From: Psoroptes ovis
Lineage: Eukaryota > Arthropoda > Arachnida > Sarcoptiformes > Psoroptidae
Assembly: GCA_002943765.1 (NCBI GenBank)
Contig: PQWQ01000008.1
Location: 930,001-994,000, forward strand
Direction of reading: 5' to 3'
Length of the DNA: 64,000 nucleotides
Below the pieces are notes generated by a model that saw nothing but the letters and a program-made list of their open reading frames with translations, was not told the DNA's origin and searched no databases. Position numbers and translations under genes: made by a program. This document shows, piece by piece, positions 35,843 through 46,637 of the stretch; the stretch's first letter is position 1, and each line of letters starts with the position of its first letter.

Positions 35843-35950
35843 GATGATTTGTAATTCAATATTCAAGATGAAAAATAATAAATTTCAAATAACTTTTTAT
35901 TCAATTTCATTTCTTGCTGTTCAATTATTATTTTCAATGAATTTGATTAT

Positions 35951-35988
35951 TTTACTTAATTAATTAATTATTTAATTAATTAAGTAAA
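35951..35988. repeat. Perfect A/T palindrome
   Basis: Arms tttacttaattaatta and taattaattaagtaaa around a 6-base centre. A related looser palindrome lies near 43718-43774. Confidence 0.8.
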
Positions 35989-37161
35989 AATAAACAAAAG
36001 AATTGTAAATAAAATGAATAAATGAATTGAAATATAAATAAGATGAATGAAGAACAAGACTTATCGTGGAAGAATATTCGCGGATTTTTTATTTCAAATT
36101 TTTGGATTCAATGTCTTCATTTAGAGTCTTCGTATTCTATAATCTTCAAGAATTCAAGAATCCTTTGATTCTCGAATTCATTCAAATTCTTTAATTCATT
36201 ATGATTCTAATTCAGTAATTCTCTCTCATATTTACATATCAAAATTCAGTATTCAAAAATTTGGCGCTTGAATTTTTCTTTTGATGAAGAAATTTCTCAT
36301 TCAATGGATTTCCATTGCTTACAATCGCAAGGATTCCGGGTACAGAATCTTTGAGAATCATAGAATCCTAGGAGATTCTTGAACAATGATATAAGAATTG
36401 ATCTATTTACGCATCCATATGCCCACTCATCCCGAAACAAATCTATCCATCAGCATCTTTCCGCTCCATTTTTCCTTTTTTCGTTCCGCATCCGACCATA
36501 AGCTTTGCACTTGGATCCATTTACAAGTTATTTACAAGTAATTCAACCATTAATTCATACATTAATTGATTCATTAATTGATTCATTCATTTCATTCTAC
36601 TCATATTAACCATGAAAAGAATCAATCAATCAGTCAATCAATTAATCAAAATTATCACATCATCGAGGTGAAGATATAAATGAAGATCGGAGTTGAGAGA
36701 AGAAAATATTGGAAAATTGATTGATCACCTTTGATTTGTTCACATTCATTCGATTTATCCCATTCAATTTTCGGACACCCCTTTCATTTTTCGACACCCA
36801 TCAATTTTGCACCCCATTCATTTTAGCACCCTATTAACCCATCGATTCAGTGATTCTCAAACCGATGAATCCTCTCCAATTGATGACTCTATTGCGATTT
36901 CAATTGATTTGCGGCAGAGAATTTGTCGAAATTCAGTGGAAACTCAGTTGAAATTCGGTTGAAATCCAATGTAAAATTTCGGAAATCAATTTAATTTCAA
37001 TTTATTTTCGATTCGCTTTTGTTTGTTTGTTTATTTATTTGTTTGTTCATGTTTTTGTTTCCATCATTTTAAACATGCAATCATTCATTCGATTGTTGTA
37101 TTTGTTCATTGTTCTCACATCAGTAAATAAATACAGCAAGGAAGCCTTTTAAAAATCTGAA
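35989..37161. other. Gene-free repeat-rich DNA
   Basis: Runs of GAATTC/AAGAATTCAAGAATC words (36120-36390) and a lone hAT-like left end cagtgattctcaaaccg at 36848. No gene seen. Confidence 0.5.
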
Positions 37162-37246
37162 GGCTGTCCGGAAAGTTCCTGCGGAATTTTCACCCGTACA
37201 TCCCATAGACCTGAATGGATTCGATACGCAAAAACTTTTCGGACAA
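37162..37246. mobile_element. Type-B mariner-like element
   Basis: Ends ggctgtccggaaagttcc and aaaacttttcggaca. Confidence 0.65.
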
Positions 37247-38360
37247 ACTTTTTTTTACCCGAAAAATACAAAAAATAAATAAAATTTCAATTTACATTGA
37301 AAAATTGAGGTGCAAAAAAAATTGCCCTGAAAAAAAATTATTTTTCTGATAAATTATTATGTCTAATACCTTGGCGCAATCTACAATGAACTGATCAGAA
37401 AAATAATTGATCAAAAAAAAAAAAAAAAAATTGGGCCTTGTCAATAGATCAGGCAAAATAGTGATAATCGGTTTTTTACGATTCAGGTTGGCCAGAAAGT
37501 CATGTCGTATTTTAACAATGAAAATCAATGACAAATACCGCAATCACTTTATGGCCAGCTTGAAATAATTCCAATATTTGATCTTTAATATTAATAACAA
37601 TAATCATCATCATACACGAACAACAGCGAAATTGATTGATTTGTTTTTGTTTTTTCGTCATTTGTTCGGGGAACTTTCCCGGTATTTACCCGTATTTTTA
37701 CATTGTTTTTCTAAAATTATTCGTAAGGGGTGGTGGTTGTCGATGGTGGGGGTGGTTGAGATGAATAATGATGATGATGATGAAGGTAAATAACAATCAA
37801 TTTGTCAATGTTGACGGTACTGATGTACATACACACATTCATGAATAATCTTGAAGAATATTTCAAGAAAATTGGTTTTTTGACATCTTGGGATCATATT
37901 GGGGGTCATTCAAAAAGTTTGTTACGGATTTTCAATCAATTTTGTTACTCCAAAAATGATTTCAATGAACTTTTGATTTTTACCACCCCCGCAACTTCTA
38001 CCCCCGCTATTCCATAAATACTCTGGACAATTTGTACAGTCAAATCGACTCGAGAAGGCCCGGGACCTCATAGAGGAAATTCAGCTCATTTGAGACATGG
38101 AAAATTCAAAGAAATTTTACGGAAATCTCGAAGAAATCTCGGAGACAAATTCCAAAGAAAAATCAATTTTTCAAACCGCCATGGTTCATTCATAAAGCTC
38201 GTTGTATAATTTGTTGAAACATATTTGTATGCAAAACGGCCACAAAATGAGTAGAAATGAATTTGAAATTAATCATTTGAATTTGTTTATTCATAACACT
38301 TGATTGATTTGTCAAATGCAGTACAAAATTCCAATTCAATAGACAAACTTGAAAAATCCT

Positions 38361-38434
38361 TGTGTCCGTAAAGTTCCAGCGTTTCAAATCTTTGATTTCC
38401 AATGGGGAAATCCGCCAAAACTTTTCGGACAACC
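38361..38434. mobile_element. Type-B mariner-like element
   Basis: Ends tgtgtccgtaaagttcc and aaaacttttcggacaacc. Confidence 0.65.
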
Positions 38435-38710
38435 TCCACTCTAAAATGTTATCAATGAAATGAGGCAAAAAAGAAAAATTCTTGGAAAAATAAAAAAAAT
38501 TCAACCGAAAATAATTAAGTTAATAAAAAAAAAAAAAATTATCGATCATTTATTCTTTCATTCATTTGATTTTATTTACTTTGAAAATTTTTTAATTTTA
38601 CACTCAAAGCTGTCACTTATTGTACAGAGTCAATGTAGAATGCCCGAGCGAGACTCGGGCCAAGCAAGAACGCCGAGCTATTTGTTTCAAAATAAATATG
38701 AATTTCTTCT

Positions 38711-38785
38711 TAGCTGTCCAAAAAGTTATCCACGCTTTAATCTTTGAAAAGCAATTCGGAAATCGACAAGAATTTTTCAGACAAA
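38711..38785. mobile_element. Diverged type-B element
   Basis: Ends tagctgtccaaaaagtta and agaatttttcagaca. Confidence 0.5.
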
Positions 38786-38889
38786 CATATCATGATTTTA
38801 ATCAGATTTGTATCGATTTTTTTTTCGTCATTGACTCTTCGTGTTTGTTGGCTCTCAAAATATTCATTTCATTTTTCTAATAAGGAATC

Positions 38890-39270
38890 ATATTCGTCCA
38901 GAATTCATTGTCTGATTCTGAAACTCTAAGACTAAGATTCTTAGACTTTGAAATTCCAAGATTCTGAGATTCCAAGACTCTAAGATTCAGAAATTTCAAA
39001 ATTCAAAGATTCCGCAATTCCAAAATTCTGAGACTTTGAAATTTCAAAATTCTGCGATTCTGAAATTCTACTATTCTTGCATTGTTCGATTCTTAGAATA
39101 AAGATCTGCAATTCCCAGATTTCAAGATTTCAAAGATTTCAAAATTTTCATATTTTTAGATTCTAAGATTCTGCGATTCTTGAAATTCAAAATTGATTCT
39201 TATCAATCAAACAGATGAAGAATTCTGCAAATCTTCAAAATTCTTAAATTCAAAATTCTTAAATTCAAGA
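38890..39270. repeat. Degenerate array of AAGATTCTGAGATTCC-like words
   Basis: Short 10-12-base words such as gattctgaaattc, aagattctgagattcc and tctgcgattct recur irregularly over about 380 bp. Similar but shorter tracts occur near 41400-41480 and 54380-54530. Confidence 0.65.
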
Positions 39271-39667
39271 ATTCATTATATATGTGTAACCATATATATG
39301 AATGTGTGTGCATGTGCATCATCAAAATTTGCTTATCGCCAATCGTTTCTTATCGCTTATCATTGAATTCAATTCAATTCAATTTTTGGGCTCCAAAAAA
39401 AAAAAAAAATTTTGACATTTTGATTGATATTCCAGCAGCAGCAAAACATTATCAACGACCAAATATGAATTTTGAATTCTCGTATTCTGGTTATCTTTTG
39501 AAAAATAACTTCTCTTCAAGAATTCATCAGAATTTCAAATATGAAATTTCGGATTCGGAATTGATCGAATGATGATCATGGAATAGGATTCTATGGATCA
39601 TTCATAAAATCAGTGCAATCGGGAAGGAATGTGTTTGTAGTTCCCCATGAATCATTCATAAAGATAA

Positions 39668-39760
39668 TGTCATATCATCGATATCATCGCCGTCATCGGA
39701 ATCGATATCAGCAGCAACAGCGGCAGCCTGAGCGGCAGCCTCAGCATCAGCCACATCGAT
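39668..39760. repeat. GC-rich imperfect CAG/GCC trinucleotide tract
   Basis: A locally GC-rich tract of TCATCG, CAG and GGCAGCC words inside very A/T-rich DNA. All three plus frames and their opposites give low-complexity peptides without splice support, so I call it a repeat, not an exon. Confidence 0.5.
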
Positions 39761-39957
39761 TAAAATGCACTCAATGAATGCCAACGAATTCAATGATTCA
39801 ATGAATTCAATGATTTTGAATCATTTCGCATTCATTATTATTGGTTATTGTTTCAAAATCACAATCGAAAAATAAAAAATATTAAAATTCATAACCCAAA
39901 AGAATATTCTTCTCAGATAGACAGATATCTATCCCCAAAAGAAGAATATTCTAGATA

Positions 39958-40036
39958 TTAGGTTGTCCCATAAGTTCTTGCCGTTTTTTATATTTTTTTC
40001 ATTCGAAAAACGGCAAGAACTTATGGGACAACCTAA
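39958..40036. mobile_element. Type-A hairpin mariner-like element
   Basis: 79 bp flanked by TA. Ends ttaggttgtcccataagttc and gaacttatgggacaacctaa; arms about 30 bp, perfect. Confidence 0.92.
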
Positions 40037-40814
40037 TACATATCTCTCTCTCTCTACCCAAACAAAGAATATTTTGGCAGTTATCCCCAGGATAGATGTG
40101 ACAATGATGATTTTTGATTCTTTGATGCTTTGATTTTTCCAAATTTTTCAGTTTTTTTTTTTTTTTTTTTTTTTGATTTTGCTGATTTCAAATATGTCAA
40201 AGTGTGTGTGTGTGCACCGAAGTAGTGTTTATCAAAGCGTGTGTGTATGTGTGTGTGTGCACCGAAATATTTCGTGAATCACGGTATCAAATAAATGATT
40301 GATTTGATTGATTGGAATATTTTTTTTTTTTTTTCTGGCAAAAAAAAATAGAAGAATTTCGGCATTTATGATAAAGTATAGCCTTGAAGTGTTGATAAGG
40401 TTCAAAGTATTTTTTTTTTTCAAATCAATTATCGAATTGATTAAATTCATCTTTTTTTTAGGCCATAATTTTTCTGCAACCATGGATCGCAGGATGTCTT
40501 TGATTTGAGCGATTCAATATGATGGCAAATGGATTCTGGCCAATTCATGTTTTTCCATTGTTTTTTTTTCTCATATTTTCTCTTGTTCAATATTCTATTC
40601 CAATGAAATATTCCGTTTCAATATTTTGGAAGTTATTCATTGAAAAAAAAAGAAATTCCGTAAGAATCCATAATAATAACAAATAATAAACAAATAATTA
40701 AGAAAAGAAATGAAATTCTCAAATATTAAACAAGGAACAATTGAAAGTTCAAATAAGGGCCCCAGAAAAAAAAGGCCCTTTGCCACTCTAGCTAAACAAA
40801 TAATAATGATAATA

Positions 40815-40894
40815 TTAGGTTGTCCCATAAGTTCTTGATGTTTTTCCAATAATTTTATACGATAAAACCGGCAAGAACTTATGGGACAACCTAA
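40815..40894. mobile_element. Type-A hairpin mariner-like element
   Basis: 80 bp flanked by TA. The outer 20-bp arms are identical to 39958; the inner part (ttgatgttttt / aaaccggcaa) has drifted. Confidence 0.88.
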
Positions 40895-42452
40895 TATTAT
40901 TGATTATAATCATTATTATCATTATTATTATTATTGATATTTGAATATTTCTGGAGAAAAAAAAAAGTTTTTTCCTGGAATTCTTATTCTTAGACAAAAA
41001 AAAAACTTATCCATTTAAACATATCTAAGATATGATGCGGCAATTCTTATTTGATGCTGATTGTTCTTTGTTAATCAACGAAAACAAGAATTAAACACAG
41101 AATTCATCTTAAGAAGCGGGCCAGAATCAAACAAATTACATCGAAAAGAATATTCTGTTTCTGATCAAATTAAAATAACCAAATTATTGGAAAATAAATA
41201 AATAAAACAAAGTCAATAATAAACAAACAAACAAACAAACAAACAAACATAGCCATAAGGAATATATTGTAATTCTTTGGAGTGTAAGTTAACTGAAGAT
41301 ATCCGGTACTTTTGCAATTCCTTTCTTTTTCTTTTTTTTTTAATATTTACCAAAACTATATTGAATATCTTAGGGGCGATGTAATTGGCATTTGGAACTA
41401 ATGAAGATTTTTGGATTCTCGGGATTCTTGATTCAGGATTCTCGGATTCTTGGAGTTCTCGGATTTTTGGATTCTTTGAATTCTTGGTTTGAATAGTGCC
41501 CTGTACACACACACATATGTGGACCTATTATTATTATTAATGGACCTTATTTGTGATTTAAATTTTTTTTTTTTTTTTTTGAATTAAAATTTCAGAAACA
41601 AATGGTACTAATGGGTCTGCCAAAAAAAAAAAAAAAAAAAAATGGGTCCAATCATTCAAAAACAGCGGTTTCAGATTTTGAAATTATTACAACCCTTTGC
41701 TTCCGACAGGCAGCCATATGAATCGAATAAGAGGTGCAGTCCCTGTGATTTTACAATAACCATCCATACGGCCAAATGCTGCAGCCGCAATATTCCACTT
41801 CGAGTTTCAGGAATGAAAACAGACGAATCGAAAGGGTTAAAATTTGGAGAAATTTTTCGGCAAAAAAAAAAAATAATGGAAACAAGGTGTTTCAGAATTT
41901 CTGGAAAATTTCTCAATATTAAGTTTTAGGACCTTTGAAAAATATGTGGAAAATGGAAAAATATTTCCATTTAAAACAACGAATATTTTGACATTTTATT
42001 AGGGAAATTTCAACCCCTTAAATTTAAACAAAAATAGATCTGGAAATATTCAAATATTTACAACAAAATATATTCACTTCAAGACTATTCTTTGATTTTT
42101 TATGAATTTAAATAATTTTTTTTAAAATTTGAAATTTTGCAGGAATTTCGCAACAGATTCTTTAGGAATTTTACAGAAATTTTTGATTTTTGAAAATTTT
42201 GAAATATTTTTTTTTCGGAAACATTTTTCCCTTAAAAATATCCCCTGAATTATTCCAGAAAAATTGACATCCATTTACGAATCAACGAAATTCAACGAAA
42301 TTCAAAGATTGAATATGAATATTTGACTTTGAAATTTATTATTAGAATTATTTGTGTTTGTGTATATATATAATATGCAAAATTACAATTTTGATAATAA
42401 TTTTAAATCTCCTTTTTTTCTGGATCAAAAAAAATAATAATTATTATTATTG

Positions 42453-42528
42453 TGTTTGTCCGAAAAGTTTTTGACGATTTTGAATGGAACTTGTGGCCAT
42501 TATTCATTTGGAACTTTTCGGACAACTA
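42453..42528. mobile_element. Type-B mariner-like element
   Basis: Ends tgtttgtccgaaaagttttt and ggaacttttcggacaac. Confidence 0.68.
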
Positions 42529-42675
42529 ATAAAAAAAATTTTGAAAAACAACAAAGTTACTTATTTAACAATTGAACAAAATATTCTGGGCACATTTTAT
42601 CAACTTTGTATTTTCTAAATTCTTGAATTCTTGAAATTTCGAAACAAAATCTTTGAATTAAGAATCTTTCTCGTA

Positions 42676-42761
42676 GAATCTCGTGGAATTCTTAAAGAAT
42701 CTTATTGAAATTCTCGAAGAATCCCATTGTAATTCTCGCAGAGTCTCACGGAATACTTCGG
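42676..42761. repeat. Degenerate tandem array, 21-22-bp unit, four copies
   Basis: Units start at 42676, 42697, 42719 and 42741 and follow gaatctcattgaaattctcg with substitutions. Confidence 0.75.
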
Positions 42762-43358
42762 GTCCCAAGCTCATAATTCCTCATAATACATGAATTTGAT
42801 TAAGAATAGAATTAATTATTTCCATTGAATTTGTAATCAACAAAAGAACAAAACAGAGAATTACATTGTTATCTATGAAAGCACGCACGCACGCACACAT
42901 ATTAACCCTTTTTTTTGTTATTATGCCTAAAAGGCACCATTTTGAAGCTAAAAATTTCATTATTTACTTTGAATTTCGAACACCCTAAGCCTTGAGGGTA
43001 AGGTCTTATGATCATGATGATGATGATTTCATTAACTTTTCAGATTGTTTTGTTTCATTGAATCATTGTTTATCATTGAAGTATTAACCCTTTTCGATCA
43101 ACTCGTTGATCCTAAATGAAAATAAAGTCTTATAATTCCTAATGATTGAAATGATCTTATCTCATTATCTCATCTTGTGTATTGAATTTCAAAGTCTCAT
43201 GCATTCATCCATCAATCAAACCATCCAACCATCCATTCACCATCCATTTCATTTAATCTAATTTTTATCAATAATCTAATCAATCTTATTTTGATTATTC
43301 AAGAATAATTATAAATAAATAATTAAAAATGATTAAGATAGAAATAAGAAATAATTAT

Positions 43359-43433
43359 GTTTGTCCAAAAAGTTGTTGCGGGGATTCTCCATGTATTTAT
43401 ATGATTTAATACGCCGGAACTTTTTGGACAACC
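43359..43433. mobile_element. Type-B mariner-like element
   Basis: Ends gtttgtccaaaaagttg and ggaactttttggacaacc. Confidence 0.62.
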
Positions 43434-43978
43434 TTTTTCAATGATGAATTGTGATTATAATTAAATCATAATGTATGACTATTATAATTTAATTAATTAT
43501 AATAATTATAAAAGAAAAAAAAGAGAGATTATAATTAAATATTTTTCGTGAATAGATAAATAATTGAAAATGACAAAGAATAGAAAAATAATGGAAGATT
43601 ATTCAGCAAAAAGAGAATTTCTAGAATTTCAAAAGGCTTATATATCAAGTAATTCAATTCAAATAAGTCAATTTTTCTTCTATGTGTTGAAATGGACGAA
43701 ATTTTTCGAATCAAAATTACTTAATTAATTACTTGATTAATTAATTAAGTACGTAATTAATTAATTAATTAAGAATCATGAATTATTCATTATGAGGACA
43801 TGGATGATGATGGCCATTTGAAGGTTTATACCTTGCTTGAAAAATACTGAGGCGATGACCCTTGGCCAGGTTTCTATCGGCTGATTGGTTTGCCGATTCC
43901 TATTGGGATTCGACTGCTGACAGGGTCGGAAAATGGATAAGATTACATACGAATTTGTCGAAATCAATACGATTGAGA

Positions 43979-44066
43979 GTGGTCCGTAAAGTTTGTTCAG
44001 GTTAATTCAGCGCAAAATCAATGAAAATTCTTGATTGAAAACCGACACAAATTTTGCGGATGACCC
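43979..44066. mobile_element. Diverged type-B element
   Basis: Ends gtggtccgtaaagtttgt and acaaattttgcggatgacc. Confidence 0.5.
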
Positions 44067-44499
44067 AAAAATTATTTTTTTTTTCACTGATAATTATCAT
44101 CATTTGATCATTAATTAATGACAATGATGATAATATCATTATCATCTAATGATCATCAATTTTTTTTCATGTTTGATCTAATTATCTCATGTAATCGATA
44201 TGATGATCTAATTTTGATCAGAATTTGTTCCAAGCTGACGCTCAACAATCGCCAATCATCCGCGAAACAAAAAATCAATCAATTTGTTGTTTTAATGGAT
44301 TCCCATACGTTTCAAATCCATTGAAACATTTGAACAAAAGACGACTGAATGGTAAAAAAAAAAATTCCATTGAAAATCAATGGACAAAAACAATCGGGAA
44401 ATATTCAATGACAATCAACGAATCAATCATTGAACATCATTTGATGATGCACCAGACATACATGATTTGATGATTATTCGAAAGAAAAAACATTGATAA

Positions 44500-44578
44500 T
44501 TAGGTTGTCCGAAAAATTTTGTCCGATTTCATCATTAATTTTTAACGAATAAAGCGGAATAAAATTTTCCGGACAACC
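44500..44578. mobile_element. Type-B mariner-like element, forward consensus copy
   Basis: Ends taggttgtccgaaaaatttt and aaaattttccggacaacc. The interior keeps gtccgatttcat, close to 26621. Confidence 0.75.
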
Positions 44579-45447
44579 CCTTTTGATAAAGTTTTTTATT
44601 CTGATTTTGATTTCCCAAAAAAAAAAACTTTTGCCAATGTTTTTCTTTTGCCAATGTTTTTGTCATCGATTATTGATTTGTCTGGACCATGTTGACCACC
44701 AACCATGGACCATGGACCGTAGACCATAGTCATGAAGCAATACCCAAGCAGAGACGCAGTACAATCAAGCGAGATTCCGCAGTAATCGCGGTGCGATTCT
44801 GCACCCTGACGGCTTGCGCTTCTTACTTATAACTTATTCTTAGGCTCATCGCCGCTTTTAAGCGAATTTCTCTTGGGTCGAAACTTGTTTTAACCCTTTC
44901 AAAAAAATTAATGAACACATTTTCTAATCCTTTCAAGCGGCAATTCTCTATGTGAAGCTTAATTTTAAATACAAACGCAAAAGAGGTTAACCCTTATTTG
45001 TTTCATTTACTTTTTCGCTTAACTTTACGTCTTCCAATTCTTCAAATTCCAATTCTATTTGCGGCTTCTTTATTCTTATTATTCTTATTCACAGGTGAAT
45101 ATTCACAAGAATTTATTAAATTCATTAAAAATTCTTATTAAAATTTTGGAATTTTTAATGAATGAATTTTGTAATTAATCAAAAATATGAAACAAGAATA
45201 ATAACCAAAACGAAACCCAAGATCAAATCGAAAACAAAACAAATAATGAAAAGAGAAGAGAAGGTACGAACCTTGGTTTATTTTATTCGGATTTCTCTTA
45301 TGTTTTCATTGATTATTCTTGAAAAATATTCTCCATTGAAAACATTAAGAATTTGAATTTTTTATTCTTTAATTTTCTTCGAATATTTCAAGAATATTCT
45401 CGTTCCCGTACTCTCTCTCTCTGTCTCTCTCTCCTTGTTGTGTTCTA

Positions 45448-45528
45448 TTAGGTTGTCCCAAAAGTTTTTGCCGTTTTTTAAATGAAAAAAAATTCAAAAA
45501 AACGGCAACAACTTATTGGACAACCTAA
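45448..45528. mobile_element. Type-A hairpin mariner-like element beside the LINE
   Basis: 81 bp flanked by TA. Ends ttaggttgtcccaaaagttt and aacttattggacaacctaa; arms pair through gccgttttt. Ends 192 bp before the LINE. Confidence 0.88.
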
Positions 45529-45704
45529 TATTTGTAAATTTTTAAATTTTTTAAATTTTTGAATTCAAATTATTTGAATTTAAATTATTATTATTTTCTT
45601 TGTATTCGATTTCATCTTATGTCTGTGTTTGTGTATTTGTGTGTTTGAATTTCGGTGTTTTTTTCTTTTTGGTTAAAATAAACAAACACAAACCAAACCA
45701 AACA

Positions 45705-45719
45705 CAAGAATCAAATTCT
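45705..45719. repeat. Left target-site duplication of the LINE
   Basis: caagaatcaaattct, 15 bases, identical to 50248-50262 on the far side of the retrotransposon. The next bases differ on both sides, which fixes the borders. Confidence 0.9.
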
Positions 45720-46637
45720 GCAGTTGCTGAGATTGAATCGTTGAAGAAGAAAACTGCCGTGAATATTTCCAATCAAAATCAGCTGTTACAAAACAAAAAT
45801 TCAACATCTATTATTACGAATAATAATAATTATAATAATGTTCCGAAAAATGATTATATATGTATTGTAGAACCAGAAACAATCGACACTTCAATTGTTG
45901 ATTCAAAACAAACCTTGAATCGTATCAAAGGTGCAATTTCATGCAAAAAAATTGCAGAATCAGGAATCAAAATTAATAAACAAATTCCCATCAAGAACAA
46001 AAAGGTATTGATTAAATGTGCTTCTAAGACCGATTGTCTTAAGCTAGAAAGTCAAATTAATCAAACCAAATGCGGTATCAAAGCTAGAATTCCGGTTAAA
46101 CGTAATCCACGCTTACAAATATTAGGTGTTGAACGAGAGTTAGATGATAATGTTATTATCGACGCAATCAAAGTTCAAAATGAATCAATCAATCATCTTT
46201 TGAATCAACAAAACCAATTCATCAAGATCGTATTTTCAAAAGCAGATCGTGTCGGCACCAAATTTTTGATTGTTGAAGTCACACCAGAAATTTGGAAACT
46301 TTGTATCAAATTAGATAAAATTTTTATTGGTTATAATTATTGTGCGGTCAAAGATCATGTTGCTGTGCGTCAATGTTATAATTGTTTACGTTTTGGTCAT
46401 ATATCAAAAAATTGTACGAATAATTCAATTTGTTCTAAATGTAATCAAAATCATACGACTCGTTCTTGCGAAATTTCTATTAACATCAACACTTGCATAA
46501 ATTGTGATTTCTGGAACAAAAACAAGAAAAATTCTTCATCTAATCTCAGCGTGAATCATTCTGTTTTCAGTAAAGAATGCCATCAATACAAATTAGCAGA
46601 AATACGTGCACGAAATTACATCGATTATGGACATTAA
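45720..46637 (+). CDS. LINE ORF1, Gag-like nucleic-acid-binding protein, 5'-truncated
   Basis: 305 codons remain, with no in-frame ATG, so the original start was lost with the 5' end. ORF1 proteins of this group bind element RNA and form the ribonucleoprotein needed for retrotransposition. The C-terminal third has Cys-rich knuckles typical of I and Jockey elements: CYNCLRFGHISKNC from about residue 219, then CSKCNQNHTTRSC, then a looser CINC...H...C. Preceding blocks such as NRIKGAISCKKI and LIVEVTPEIWK resemble the RRM-like region of such proteins. The stop codon overlaps the ORF2 start, suggesting translation by reinitiation or stop-restart coupling (inference). The frame reads 5' into host DNA to 45600, but that part is not element. 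Confidence 0.85.
   Translation, partial: AVAEIESLKKKTAVNISNQNQLLQNKNSTSIITNNNNYNNVPKNDYICIVEPETIDTSIVDSKQTLNRIKGAISCKKIAESGIKINKQIPIKNKKVLIKCASKTDCLKLESQINQTKCGIKARIPVKRNPRLQILGVERELDDNVIIDAIKVQNESINHLLNQQNQFIKIVFSKADRVGTKFLIVEVTPEIWKLCIKLDKIFIGYNYCAVKDHVAVRQCYNCLRFGHISKNCTNNSICSKCNQNHTTRSCEISININTCINCDFWNKNKKNSSSNLSVNHSVFSKECHQYKLAEIRARNYIDYGH

Noticed and set aside
45600..45719. N-terminal 40 codons in front of LINE ORF1
   Set aside because: These codons lie outside the target-site duplication and are host DNA, with no ATG start.
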